From assembly GCA_002336475.1 (NCBI GenBank), contig DDCX01000108.1, positions 1 through 25,714 on the forward strand: 25,714 bases of DNA, written 5' to 3'. This document shows positions 1 through 9,058 of this stretch, in pieces. The DNA is from Flavobacteriales bacterium UBA1995. GTDB lineage: Bacteria; Bacteroidota; Bacteroidia; Flavobacteriales_D; Sanyastnellaceae. The position numbers and the translations under genes were made by a program. Within the stretch, counting starts at the first letter, position 1; each line of letters begins with the position of its first letter. The notes under the pieces are model-generated. The model had not been told where the DNA came from, did not search any database, and saw only the letters and a list, made by a program, of their open reading frames with translations.

Positions 1-1
1 A

Positions 2-46
2 GAAGCACCCGCTGCTGAAGAAGGTGGTGAAGAGAAAGAAGGCTGA
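2..46 (+). CDS. rpsP: C-terminal end of 30S ribosomal protein S16 (partial)
   Basis: Only the last 14 codons and a TGA stop (44-46) are in the window. They encode an Ala/Glu/Gly-rich acidic tail ending EEKEG. Bacteroidota S16 proteins commonly carry such an acidic low-complexity C-terminal extension, and rpsP directly upstream of rimM is a widely conserved order. The identification rests on tail composition plus the rimM neighbour, not on any conserved S16 core residue, so it is an inference. A strong terminator follows 25 bases after the stop. Confidence 0.6.
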   Translation, partial: EAPAAEEGGEEKEG

Positions 47-71
47 TTCTTCTGCGGACACAAACTCATTG

Positions 72-100
72 GAAGCCACCTTCGGGTGGCTTCTTCATTT
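72..100 (+). terminator. Intrinsic terminator after rpsP, TTCG tetraloop
   Basis: A perfect 9-bp stem (GAAGCCACC 72-80, GGTGGCTTC 85-93) is closed by a C(TTCG)G tetraloop and followed by TTCATTT. It points in the plus direction. It lies between rpsP and rimM, so most transcripts should end here, with some read-through or a separate promoter feeding rimM. Confidence 0.85.
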
Positions 101-124
101 AAAGACAATCCCGAAATTCGATCT

Positions 125-652
125 ATGGCGGCAACAGATGACATGTTTGAATTGGGGCGCACCCTGAAGCCTCACGGTCTGAAAGGAGAAGTGGCCATCA
201 AGTTGGACGTCGATGTCCCCAAGCACTATGCCTCTCTGGACATGGTATGGGTGGAGCGTCAAGGCACACTTGTCCCCTACAGCATCAACTCCATCTCCAT
301 TCGTCCCAAAACCACCGTCGTGCAATTTGACGGGGTAGACGATGTGGATGCGGCTGCGGCCTTGTCAGGCCACAGGCTGCTGCTTCCTGTCGCTGCTTTG
401 CCTCAGCTCACGGGCTTGCAGTTCTATTACCACGAAGTGGTTGGTTTTGCCTTGATCGACCAACGATACGGACCTTTGGGTGCCATTGCCACTGTCATGG
501 AGCTCCCAGGCAATCCGCTGTTCAAAACAGCACTCCATGGGAACGATGGGTTTTTCCCTATAAAGGACGAGACCTTGGTTTCTGTGGACAGGGACACAAA
601 GACCATCACGGTGAACATGCCAGAAGGACTTCCCGAACTGTACTTCTCCTGA
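125..652 (+). CDS. rimM: Ribosome maturation factor RimM
   Basis: RimM binds S19 in the 30S head and assists late 16S/30S maturation in the cytoplasm. The 175-residue protein has the N-terminal RimM signature GRTLKPHGLKGEV near residue 10, then a PRC-barrel domain from about residue 95 (FYYHEVVGFALID) ending in the typical FFPIKDETLVSVD...ITVNMPEGL segment. The frame stays open upstream to a GTG at 86, but that codon lies inside the terminator stem, so ATG 125 is preferred; ATG 143 is a less likely alternative. No Shine-Dalgarno site is visible, as is usual in this phylum. It follows the rpsP end. The usual nearby partners (trmD or a tRNA methyltransferase) do not follow it here; the next gene is a PIN-PhoH ATPase. 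Confidence 0.93.
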   Translation: MAATDDMFELGRTLKPHGLKGEVAIKLDVDVPKHYASLDMVWVERQGTLVPYSINSISIRPKTTVVQFDGVDDVDAAAALSGHRLLLPVAALPQLTGLQFYYHEVVGFALIDQRYGPLGAIATVMELPGNPLFKTALHGNDGFFPIKDETLVSVDRDTKTITVNMPEGLPELYFS

Positions 653-665
653 CGCGGGACGTCAG
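649..665 (+). terminator. Hairpin at the rimM stop codon, weak terminator candidate
   Basis: CTGACG (649-654) and CGTCAG (660-665) form a perfect 6-bp stem with a 5-base loop. It covers the rimM TGA stop at 650-652. The following bases are only moderately T-rich (TAGATTCCTCTT), so termination is plausible but unproven. Confidence 0.4.
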
Positions 666-900
666 TAGATTCCTCTTCAGCGGTGAGAAACCGTGAAAGC
701 CACTTGAACAAGCAGCAGCCGTTGGGCATGGGACACATTCTAAAACTGTCCCCTGCACTTGGTGAAGAAGTCTGAGCCCTTAGGGTACAAAGCCGCCATC
801 CGCTGGATAGTTTGGCATCAAGCTTCGGCACGGTCAAACCCCAACAGGATCACAGCAGGTCCTGACATTTGGGTGAGGTCGTTCCTCAACAGATCTGACC
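666..900. other. Non-coding stretch before the PhoH gene
   Basis: No convincing reading frame on either strand: the short frames here lack recognisable protein features. It contains a perfect 6-bp inverted repeat, GGGACA (730-735) and TGTCCC (747-752), with an 11-base loop. I looked for tRNA, tmRNA, SRP RNA and RNase P RNA signatures and found none. It may simply be the 5' leader and promoter region of the PhoH-type gene, but I see no good TAnnTTTG box. Confidence 0.45.
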
Positions 901-2358
901 TTGACGACCAAGACCCCCTTTCTCGCACCAGAGCCCCAAGCGCAAGACACGGCCCAAAACCCGATCCTTCAGGCAGCCTCAGGCCACACCTCTCCGGGCT
1001 TAGAACCTTCAGATCCAGTGCAGAAAAGCACACAATCGAAAGTTTTTGTAATCGACACTTCAGTGCTGTTGCACGACCACAATGCCATTCGAAGTTTTGA
1101 GGACAACAGGATTGCCATTCCCATCACGGTATTGGAAGAGCTCGACACCTTTAAAGTCGGCAATGACACCAAGAACTTTGAAGCCCGAGAATGCATTCGA
1201 ATTATCGACCAGCTCAGCAAGGATTTCACCCTGCAGGATTGGATCCCACTGGACAATGAAGCCAACGGATCACTGCGCATCATACTGAGCACTGAATCTC
1301 ATCCAAGTGGCCTCGATGCCGCTCTTGTTTTCGATAAAAAAACCAACGACCATAAGATTCTCAGCGCCGCGTTGCAACTGCAGCATGACGAACCAGAGAT
1401 GAAAGTCGTGCTGGTTTCCAAAGACATCAATTTGCGCCTCAAGGCCAAGGCGCTGAATCTGCCTGCAGAGGATTTCAAAACTGGCAAAGTCAAGGACAAG
1501 CAACACCTCTACAGCGGCAAAACCCTCGTTGAAGATGTGGACGCCGAAGTGGTGCGCAAGATGTATGTGTCGGGTCAAACCCGCAAAATCAGCGTGTTGG
1601 GCAAAGAGCGCAAAAACAACCACTTCTATATTCTGCGGAATCAATCTACTTCTGCACTCGGATTTTTTGCCGAATCCAAGCGGCTGATTGAGCGTGTAGA
1701 CAAAAGCTATGCCTATGGCATCAAGCCCAAAAACGCTGAACAAGCGTTCGCCCTGCACGCCATTTTAAATCCGGACATCCATTTGGTGACCGTGAGTGGT
1801 GCTGCAGGTACTGGCAAAACGCTGTTGGCTCTGGCAGGCGCCTTGGAACAAAAGAACCGGTATGACCAGATCATTTTGGCACGTCCCATCGTCGCGCTCA
1901 GCAACAAAGACCTTGGTTTTTTGCCAGGCGATGCTGAAGACAAGGTGAACCCTTACATGCAGCCGCTGTGGGACAACCTCAATTTCATCAAAAGCCAATT
2001 TGGTCAGAATGAGCGGAAATTCCGTGCGATTGAGGAGATGCGGACGGAGGGCAAAATCACCATATGTCCATTGGCTTACATCAGGGGACGCAGCCTGTCC
2101 AACGTCATCTTTATCGTGGACGAGGCTCAGAACCTCACGCCCCATGAGGTAAAAACCATCATCACCCGTGCGGGAGAGAACTCAAAGATCATCCTCACTG
2201 GAGATGTTCGGCAAATCGACACGCCATACTTGGATGAGCAATCCAATGGCATGAGTTATGTGATCGATCGGCTCAAAGGGCGCGAGCTGTTCGCCCATGT
2301 CACCCTCGACAAAGGGGAGCGCAGTGAATTGGCCAATCTGGCCAACGAGCACCTCTGA
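901..2358 (+). CDS. PIN-domain PhoH-family ATPase (YlaK type)
   Basis: Two domains are clear in 485 residues. A PIN-type nuclease fold starts at about residue 47 (KVFVIDTSVLLHD, with the metal-binding Asp52). A PhoH-type P-loop ATPase covers about 280-480, with Walker A GAAGTGKT at 300-307 and Walker B IFIVDEAQ at 403-410, followed by LTGDVRQID. PIN-PhoH proteins are linked to RNA unwinding and cleavage; the substrate in this organism is unknown. The start is uncertain. No ATG exists before the PIN domain; TTG 901 follows an in-frame stop at 874-876, and GTG 1018 (residue 40) is an alternative that would drop a low-complexity leader. The gene stands alone between non-coding gaps of about 250 and 140 bases. 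Confidence 0.9.
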   Translation: MTTKTPFLAPEPQAQDTAQNPILQAASGHTSPGLEPSDPVQKSTQSKVFVIDTSVLLHDHNAIRSFEDNRIAIPITVLEELDTFKVGNDTKNFEARECIRIIDQLSKDFTLQDWIPLDNEANGSLRIILSTESHPSGLDAALVFDKKTNDHKILSAALQLQHDEPEMKVVLVSKDINLRLKAKALNLPAEDFKTGKVKDKQHLYSGKTLVEDVDAEVVRKMYVSGQTRKISVLGKERKNNHFYILRNQSTSALGFFAESKRLIERVDKSYAYGIKPKNAEQAFALHAILNPDIHLVTVSGAAGTGKTLLALAGALEQKNRYDQIILARPIVALSNKDLGFLPGDAEDKVNPYMQPLWDNLNFIKSQFGQNERKFRAIEEMRTEGKITICPLAYIRGRSLSNVIFIVDEAQNLTPHEVKTIITRAGENSKIILTGDVRQIDTPYLDEQSNGMSYVIDRLKGRELFAHVTLDKGERSELANLANEHL

Positions 2359-2377
2359 GATTTTGGGGCTAACGAAG

Positions 2378-2399
2378 CGGTGAGTCTGTCGATTCACCG
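2378..2399 (+). terminator. Hairpin after the PhoH gene, weak terminator candidate
   Basis: CGGTGA (2378-2383) and TCACCG (2394-2399) form a perfect 6-bp stem with a 10-base loop, 19 bases after the PhoH stop codon. There is no T-tract after it, so it could also be a transcript-end stabiliser or chance. Confidence 0.3.
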
Positions 2400-2501
2400 G
2401 TTGATTCAGCGACTGCAAACAGAGCGTTGACGCCTGCGAATCCTGCGTTAGACGGGCGGTTTCTATGGGTTGTTTCGGGATGTCAATCATCCAACAATCC
2501 C

Positions 2502-3176
2502 ATGCGAAACCCTTTCTTTCTTTCACTGCTTGTCAGCTTCATTCTCGTTCCATTGACCTCTCTGTCCCAAGGTATTCCTCTGGTGGGGTGCCCTACTGAA
2601 TTGGATGGCGATGGGGTCGTCGGAATGTCCGACCTCCTCATTGTGCTGGCCGATTTCGGCACCACTTGCGATGTGCCCCCTCCTGTTGGGCCTGTTCCCG
2701 TTCTCCATTTTACAGAGTTCCACTACAACCCTGCTTCTGTCCAAGGAAGCGACAGTGACTATGAATTTCTGGAACTCTACAACCCAGATACAGCCGCCAT
2801 TGATCTGGAAGGCTGGTCTCTCACTGAGGGACTGTCTTTCACTTTTCCTCCTGGAGCGCAGATTTCAGGCGGAGGTTACTTGGTGGTGACCGCTTCTGCT
2901 GTGACGTATTCAGGCCTGGGCTACCCCGTCTATGATTGGGGCTCAGGTGGACTCCATAATTCTGGCGAACTCATCGCCATTCGGGCCCCAAACGGTCAGG
3001 TAGTGGAGTCTGTGACCTATTCAGATGCCGGCGACTGGGACAGCGCGCCCGATGGGCTTGGCCCCTCTTTGGAGCGGTTGTTTCTATCGGGTGACGCAAG
3101 CTCTCCAGGGCAATGGTCCGCTTCCATCAACGTAGGCGGAACTCCCGGCGCCACAAACAGTTTGTGGCTGGACTAA
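2502..3176 (+). CDS. Secreted lamin-tail-domain protein with one EF-hand/dockerin-like loop
   Basis: The 224-residue protein begins with a signal peptide (MRNPFFLSLLVSFILV...SLSQG). Next comes a Cys-bounded segment holding ELDGDGVVGMSD, a 12-residue EF-hand or dockerin-type calcium loop with Glu instead of Asp at position 1, followed by LLIVLADFG. The rest, from about residue 58, matches the lamin-tail (LTD) pattern: FTEFHYNP, YEFLELYNP, IDLEGWSLTEGLSFTFPPG, LHNSGELIAIRAPNGQVVESVTYSD. LTD domains are common in secreted Bacteroidota proteins, often beside nucleases or surface proteins, but the ligand here is unknown. No C-terminal T9SS domain is visible. The frame extends upstream to 2427, but ATG 2502 is chosen because it starts the signal peptide. 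Confidence 0.8.
   Translation: MRNPFFLSLLVSFILVPLTSLSQGIPLVGCPTELDGDGVVGMSDLLIVLADFGTTCDVPPPVGPVPVLHFTEFHYNPASVQGSDSDYEFLELYNPDTAAIDLEGWSLTEGLSFTFPPGAQISGGGYLVVTASAVTYSGLGYPVYDWGSGGLHNSGELIAIRAPNGQVVESVTYSDAGDWDSAPDGLGPSLERLFLSGDASSPGQWSASINVGGTPGATNSLWLD
3150..3168. other. 19-bp near-perfect palindrome between convergent genes
   Basis: GCCACAAAC (3150-3158) and GTTTGTGGC (3160-3168) are exact inverted copies around a single central A. It covers the last sense codons of the lamin-tail gene, 19 bases before the end of the convergent GH65 gene. Both transcription units end here and no other terminator is visible, so it may act as a bidirectional stop or 3'-end hairpin. No T-tract follows on either strand. 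Confidence 0.45.
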
Positions 3177-3186
3177 ATGACAGCAT

Positions 3187-5460
3187 TCATGAAAGGTGGA
3201 CCGTTTCCCCGTCGATGACGACTTGGAGCGGTTCACCTTCTTGAAGTCTGACTTGTGTGCCCTCGGTGTTCACCTGTATTTGGAGCTGGCGTCCCCTGAA
3301 ATGCAGCTGAAAGGCATAGTCATCCCAAGCCTGTGGCAGCATGGCGTTGAAGTGGGGCACGCCGTCCAATACGCGGAATCCTCCGAAGCCTTCAATGACA
3401 CTCATCCAAGTTCCCGCCATGCTTGTGATGTGCAGGCCTTGATAGGCTTCGTTGTTGTAGTCGTCGAGATCCAATCGTGCGGTGCGCAAGTACATCTCAA
3501 CCGCCTTGTCCTCCATGCCCAATTTGGCGGCGAGCACCACGTGGACACAAGGGCTCAGGCTGCTCTCATGGACCGTTCTGGGCTCATAAAACTCAAAATT
3601 TTCTCTGTGGGTTTCCACATCGAATTCCCCTTCAAAAAAGTACAAGCCTTGCAAGGTGTCAGCTTGTTTGATGAACACCGACCGCAGGATGCGGTCCCAG
3701 CTCCAATGCTGGTTAATCGGCCTGTCTGAATCAGGAAGATCCGCAGCCATCTGCTGGTCCTTGTCCATGAAACCATCCTGTTGCAGAAACACCCGTGTGC
3801 CTTCTAGTTTGGGATGGTACATTCCAGCAGCGACCGACTCCCAATGGGGACGCTCTTTTGCCTCTTCAAAGCTCCATTGTGCCGATGTGCTGTTGAGGTG
3901 GTCTGGAGCGTGCTCCTTTAGCCAATCCAACGCAGCACATGCGCGCTTTAGACACCATGCCGCCAAGTGGTTCGTATACCAGTTGTTGTTGACGTTGTTC
4001 TCGTATTCGTTGGGGCCGGTAACCCCTAGAATCACCCATGCGTTTTTTGCCTCGGACCAATTGACCCTCTGCGCCCAGAACCGGGCCACTCCCAGGATGA
4101 CTTCCCACCCTCCTTGTGCCATGTAGGCTTCGTCTCCGGTGTAGCGGATGTAATTGTGGATGGCGTATACCATGGCGCCATTGCGGTGAATCTCTTCGAA
4201 GGTGATCTCCCATTCGTTGTGGCACTCCTCCCCGTTCATGGTCACCATGGGATACAGGGCAGCGCCTCCGTCAAAGCCGAGTTTGGCCGCATTCTCAATG
4301 GCGCGCTCCAGGTGATTCCGCCGGTATACCAGGAGTTGTCGGGCCACGTGATTCGGATGGGTGCCGAGATAGAAAGGCAGGCAATAAGCCTCGGTATCCC
4401 AATAGCTCGCGCCGCCGTACTTCTCCCCCGTGAATCCCTTGGGACCAATGTTGAGGCGGGGGTCGTCTCCAGTAAAGGTTTGATTGAGGTGAAAAATGTT
4501 GAACCTGATGGCCTGCTGTGCAGCGTCATCCCCTGAGATGGTGACATCTGCGCGCTCCCATATGCGTTCCCAAGCCATCATGTGGTCTTGTAACGCTGCG
4601 CTCCATCCCAGTGCAGCAGCAGCTTCCACCTTCTGCTCGGCCCGGTCTTGAATGGAATCCACAGGGTGGTCCATGCCCCGCAAGAGGCTGATGGTTTTGT
4701 CTGTCACGCAGCGCGACCCGGCTTCGACTTCGAAACTGTATCGCACAGAGTGTCCTCCTTCTTGATCCTGACCCAGACCCGTTGCCGATTGGGAGTCCAA
4801 CCAAGCCGAGGTGCGCATGGCATGGCTCACCGTGAATCCGGTCTTGCGTGTTGTAGTCGTTAAATGTCCGCCTTCGCCATCGCCTCCCGCGCTGTCGATA
4901 TCCCAGAAACGTTCGTCCCAATTGGCGTCCTCATTGGTGACGTCGCCATCGAGCGCAAGTTCCATATCCAACGTGCCGCTTCCGTCCAATACGTCCACTG
5001 CGTAGCGCAAGTAAGCCGTTTCCACATCGGCCATGCTGCAAAACCTTTGGGCTTTTACCGACAGCCTCATGCCGCCCACGGACACCTCGAAGGTTCTGGT
5101 GAGCAGGCCCCGTAGCATGTCGAGCTCCCTTCGAAAATAATGGGGTGGCTGTGCAGCGAGGTCGAGGGCTTCGCCGTTTGCGCGGACCCTGATGGTGGTC
5201 CAATCGGGCGCATTCAGGACCTTCGCAAAATATTCGGGATACCCGTTTTTCCACCATCCCACCTTGGTCTTGTCGGGATAATACACACCGCCGATATAGC
5301 TCCCGCGCAATGCATCACCGGAATAGGCTTCTTCGTGATTTGCGCGCTGACCGAAGCGGCCATTGCCCACACTAAAAATGGACTCAGAACTGCGCTGTCG
5401 TTCAGGATGAAAGCCGGACTCGACAACTTTCCAAGGGTCTACATCAAGGTACCGCAGCAT
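3187..5460 (-). CDS. GH65 glycoside phosphorylase, probably maltose phosphorylase
   Basis: The 757-residue length and order match GH65 disaccharide phosphorylases: an N-terminal beta-sandwich (ESIFSVGNGRFGQRA near residue 25), a linker, an (alpha/alpha)6 barrel from about 310, and a C-terminal beta domain. The likely general acid is Glu485 in GVTGPNEYENNV, aligning with the GPDEY-type motif of the family. HESSLSP (631-637) lies where phosphate-binding residues occur. There is no signal peptide, so it acts in the cytoplasm: maltose + Pi gives glucose + beta-glucose-1-phosphate. Maltose specificity is inferred from the adjacent pgmB and the starch locus; kojibiose, nigerose or trehalose phosphorylases share the fold. 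It is the last gene of the pfkA operon, 19 bases after pgmB. Confidence 0.9.
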   Translation of the reverse strand: MLRYLDVDPWKVVESGFHPERQRSSESIFSVGNGRFGQRANHEEAYSGDALRGSYIGGVYYPDKTKVGWWKNGYPEYFAKVLNAPDWTTIRVRANGEALDLAAQPPHYFRRELDMLRGLLTRTFEVSVGGMRLSVKAQRFCSMADVETAYLRYAVDVLDGSGTLDMELALDGDVTNEDANWDERFWDIDSAGGDGEGGHLTTTTRKTGFTVSHAMRTSAWLDSQSATGLGQDQEGGHSVRYSFEVEAGSRCVTDKTISLLRGMDHPVDSIQDRAEQKVEAAAALGWSAALQDHMMAWERIWERADVTISGDDAAQQAIRFNIFHLNQTFTGDDPRLNIGPKGFTGEKYGGASYWDTEAYCLPFYLGTHPNHVARQLLVYRRNHLERAIENAAKLGFDGGAALYPMVTMNGEECHNEWEITFEEIHRNGAMVYAIHNYIRYTGDEAYMAQGGWEVILGVARFWAQRVNWSEAKNAWVILGVTGPNEYENNVNNNWYTNHLAAWCLKRACAALDWLKEHAPDHLNSTSAQWSFEEAKERPHWESVAAGMYHPKLEGTRVFLQQDGFMDKDQQMAADLPDSDRPINQHWSWDRILRSVFIKQADTLQGLYFFEGEFDVETHRENFEFYEPRTVHESSLSPCVHVVLAAKLGMEDKAVEMYLRTARLDLDDYNNEAYQGLHITSMAGTWMSVIEGFGGFRVLDGVPHFNAMLPQAWDDYAFQLHFRGRQLQIQVNTEGTQVRLQEGEPLQVVIDGETVHLS

Positions 5461-5479
5461 GGCTCGGAAGGTAGGAAGT

Positions 5480-6139
5480 TCAGGAGAGGTGTTGCTCCAA
5501 CTTGGCCAGGTTAAACCCTTCGAAACCCTGGATGACGAACTCAGCTTGAGACAAGGTTTGGGGGTTTCCCACTCCTACCGCACGAAACTTGCCGTTGAGT
5601 GCGGCTTGAATGCCAGAGACGGCGTCTTCAAACACCACACAGTCCTTCGGTGCAAAGCCGAAGTAGTGGGCCCCTTTGAGGAACACTTCAGGGTCGGGCT
5701 TGGAAAAGGTGATGCTGTTTCCATCCACCACCACCTCAAACCGGTCCGCAATGCCACACAATTCTAAAATCAGAGGGGCATTGCGGCTGCTGGATCCAAG
5801 TCCAACTTTGACTCCGGCAGCTAAGAGTTCATCTATGAATTCCACTACCCCAGGAAACAACTCGGCCGCAGTCATGGTCTCTACGAGTTCCAAATACTGG
5901 CTGTTTTTGCGCTCCATGAGGCGCACTTTGGTGTCGTTGTCCAACACCAATCCGCCTTTCTGCAGGATGAACTCCAGCGACCCCACACGACTGACTCCTT
6001 TGAGCTGCTCGTTGTCCTCCTCGGTGAAAGAAATGCCCAGCTCATCTGCCAGACGTTTCCACCCTGTAAAATGGTACTTCGCTGTATCTACAATGACGCC
6101 GTCAAGGTCAAACAAACAAGCTTTGGGGGTAAATGCCAT
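5480..6139 (-). CDS. pgmB: Beta-phosphoglucomutase (HAD family)
   Basis: It converts beta-glucose-1-phosphate to glucose-6-phosphate in the cytoplasm. The 219-residue length fits the family. Motif I is CLFDLDGVIVDTAKYH, with nucleophile Asp11 and acid/base Asp13; LKGVSRVGSLEFIL carries the substrate-specificity loop; GSSSRN is motif II; KPDPEVFL and VVFEDAVSGIQAA are motifs III and IV. The frame is open a further 38 codons upstream, but those overlap the preceding kinase gene; ATG at 6139 gives the standard N-terminus. It lies 11 bases after the kinase gene and 19 bases before GH65, the expected pairing for phosphorolytic maltose use. Confidence 0.94.
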   Translation of the reverse strand: MAFTPKACLFDLDGVIVDTAKYHFTGWKRLADELGISFTEEDNEQLKGVSRVGSLEFILQKGGLVLDNDTKVRLMERKNSQYLELVETMTAAELFPGVVEFIDELLAAGVKVGLGSSSRNAPLILELCGIADRFEVVVDGNSITFSKPDPEVFLKGAHYFGFAPKDCVVFEDAVSGIQAALNGKFRAVGVGNPQTLSQAEFVIQGFEGFNLAKLEQHLS

Positions 6140-6150
6140 GGCCGGTTGTA

Positions 6151-7020
6151 TCAGGATTCCACTTGAGGCAAGATGTGCTTCATGTGATAAGCTGCCAAGC
6201 CATCGATGGGCTTCTTGATGATCTGCCCCACCTCGATGCCATCCTTGGCGCATTCGGCCCTGAGCTCCTCTTGGAAGTGGTAAGCCACGCTTCCGATGAA
6301 GTGCACAGGTTCACTCGACCACCCTGCGAAACACTTGACGTGAACGTCAAGAAATGCCCTAAAACCTTCGGAAAGCCAAGCTTTGAAAAGGGGCTCCTCC
6401 TTGTGCTTTCCAATAAAGGTCATGAAACTCGCCAAGAACACATTGGGGTCCTCTTTGAGGTAAACATGATCGATGATGTCGTTTTTGGACAATCCGTACG
6501 TAGCATCGAAATCAGCTTCGATCTCAGCAGGTAAATGGTGGTACAGTTTGGCGGCCAACAATTTCTTGCCGTGCCAACTGCCGCTGGCTTCATCACCTAG
6601 AATGTAGGCCAGAGCGGGGACCTCTTCGCTCACATTTGAACCGTTGAAATGACAACTGTTGGATCCTGTGCCAATAATGCAAGTGATGCCAGGCCTTCCG
6701 TCGTAGGTGCTGTACGCTGCACCCACAAGGTCGTGGTCTACGGTCACCTTGGCTTGATTGAACACGCGCTGTAAGCCCTCCTCTATGACGGTACAAAGGG
6801 CAGCACTGCTGCTACCTGCGCCATAGAAAAAGACATGAGTGACCCCCTCTTTTATGGCGTCCACATCAGCATGGGCCGACATTACTTCTTGCACCTTGTC
6901 GGCGCTGTGGAAGTAAGGATTGAACCCCATGGTATGGAATTCCATCAGCTCCTTGCCTGAGGCATCGAGGAGTTGCCAATCGCATTTGGTAGAACCGCTA
7001 TCCGCTATGAGCACACGCAT
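6151..7020 (-). CDS. BadF/BadG-type sugar kinase (annotated N-acetylglucosamine kinase in relatives)
   Basis: This is a 289-residue ASKHA-fold kinase: phosphate-1 motif IADSGSTKCDWQLLD at the N-terminus, phosphate-2 region ITCIIGTGSNSC, adenosine-region segment VHFIGSVAYHF. Family members phosphorylate N-acetylglucosamine, glucosamine or glucose with ATP. The gene starts 3 bases after the gap stop codon and ends 11 bases before pgmB, so it is firmly inside the operon. Because GH65 releases one free glucose per maltose and no other glucokinase is in the window, glucose is a reasonable candidate substrate here; that is inference, and related Bacteroidota genes beside pfkA/gap are usually called GlcNAc kinases. 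Confidence 0.82.
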   Translation of the reverse strand: MRVLIADSGSTKCDWQLLDASGKELMEFHTMGFNPYFHSADKVQEVMSAHADVDAIKEGVTHVFFYGAGSSSAALCTVIEEGLQRVFNQAKVTVDHDLVGAAYSTYDGRPGITCIIGTGSNSCHFNGSNVSEEVPALAYILGDEASGSWHGKKLLAAKLYHHLPAEIEADFDATYGLSKNDIIDHVYLKEDPNVFLASFMTFIGKHKEEPLFKAWLSEGFRAFLDVHVKCFAGWSSEPVHFIGSVAYHFQEELRAECAKDGIEVGQIIKKPIDGLAAYHMKHILPQVES

Positions 7021-7023
7021 GAC

Positions 7024-8031
<1,008 letters not shown>

Positions 8032-9012
8032 TCAGATACTTAGGATTTGGGCCACACGAAGCTCTTCGTCGAGGCCCTTGCTCTTTCTGTTGATGGCCTC
8101 TGGGAAAGGCGTGTAAACGACATCGTCATTGACCATGCCTGCCATGACAGCCGTATGGCCACTGAGCAATGCTTCCACGGCGCCAACACCAAGGCGGCTT
8201 GCCAGCACGCGGTCGAAACAGCTGGGATCTCCTCCCCTTTGAATGTGACCGAGCACGGTCACCCTTGTGTCGTATTTGTTGTACTTGGCGTGAACCTTGG
8301 CGGCAATCTCCATAGCTCCGCCGTTGGTGTCGCCTTCTGCCACGATGACAATGCTGCTCGTCTTGTTGGACTCTTCACCCCGCTCAAGGATGTTGATCAG
8401 GTCCTCCACAGTCATGCCCGCTTCTGGTGTCATCACCGCAATAGCTCCTGTGGCAATGGCGGTTTTCAAGGCGATATAGCCACTGTCGCGGCCCATCACC
8501 TCTACAAAAAACAACCGGTTGTGGCTGCTGGCCGTGTCCCTGATCTTATCGACCGCCTCCACGACCGTATTCGTAGCAGTGTCGTACCCAATGGTGTAGT
8601 CGGTGCCTGCTAAATCGTTGTCGATGGTCCCCGGAATGCCCACAACCTTCACGTCGTGCTCTTCAGCCAGCTTTTGGGCGCCTGTAAAAGTGCCGTTTCC
8701 GCCAATGACCACCAAGGCGTCTACCTTGGATTCGCGGAGCACCGATGCGGCTTGGGCACGGCCAGAGGGCTCGTGGAACTCCATACACCGCGCACTCTTG
8801 AGGATGGTACCCCCACGGCCAAGAATTTTGGCCACACTTCTGGCGTGCAGCCGCTTTAAATCACCGGAAATCAGGCCTTCATAGCCCTGAAAGATTCCGG
8901 AAACTTCGATGCCGTGAAAGACTGCACAACGCACTACAGCGCGAATGGCAGCATTCATTCCTGGAGCGTCTCCTCCACTTGTCAGGACGCCAATGCGTTC
9001 AATTTTGCTCAT
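8032..9012 (-). CDS. pfkA: ATP-dependent 6-phosphofructokinase
   Basis: It phosphorylates fructose-6-phosphate to fructose-1,6-bisphosphate. The 326-residue protein begins MSKIERIGVLTSGGDAPGMN. The ATP-type signature is present: GGNGTFTGA (Gly rather than Asp after GGNG) and PGTIDND (Gly rather than the Lys of pyrophosphate-using enzymes). EVMGRDSGYIAL and the C-terminal HIQRGGDPS follow. The frame is open 72 codons further upstream, but that part overlaps the divergent regulator gene and lacks family similarity, so ATG at 9012 is used. It is the first gene of the operon and divergent from the NUDIX regulator, with a 73-base shared control region. Confidence 0.96.
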   Translation of the reverse strand: MSKIERIGVLTSGGDAPGMNAAIRAVVRCAVFHGIEVSGIFQGYEGLISGDLKRLHARSVAKILGRGGTILKSARCMEFHEPSGRAQAASVLRESKVDALVVIGGNGTFTGAQKLAEEHDVKVVGIPGTIDNDLAGTDYTIGYDTATNTVVEAVDKIRDTASSHNRLFFVEVMGRDSGYIALKTAIATGAIAVMTPEAGMTVEDLINILERGEESNKTSSIVIVAEGDTNGGAMEIAAKVHAKYNKYDTRVTVLGHIQRGGDPSCFDRVLASRLGVGAVEALLSGHTAVMAGMVNDDVVYTPFPEAINRKSKGLDEELRVAQILSI

Positions 9013-9026
9013 CAGATAAGGGACGG

Positions 9027-9058
9027 CGAATGTAGCGAGAGATGTGCCGTTTAGAAAT
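9027..9058 (-). promoter_or_regulatory. Candidate pfkA operon promoter
   Basis: On the minus strand TACATTCG (9034 to 9027) fits the Bacteroidota -7 box TAnnTTTG with one mismatch. ATTTC at 9058 to 9054 lies about where a -33 element is expected. The start codon would be only about 8 bases after the transcript start. The dyad at 9058-9078 adjoins the upstream edge, a place where a bound regulator could affect this promoter. Confidence 0.35.

Noticed and set aside
86..124. Upstream GTG start for rimM adding 13 residues
   Set aside because: The codon lies within the terminator hairpin, and the added residues do not match the family N-terminus; ATG 125 gives the normal length.
666..900. Possible small structured RNA (tRNA, tmRNA, SRP RNA, RNase P RNA)
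   Set aside because: None of the conserved sequence blocks of these RNAs was found on either strand; only simple inverted repeats are present.
3196..3729. Plus-strand 177-residue frame
   Set aside because: Antisense to the C-terminal part of GH65, with no motif of its own.
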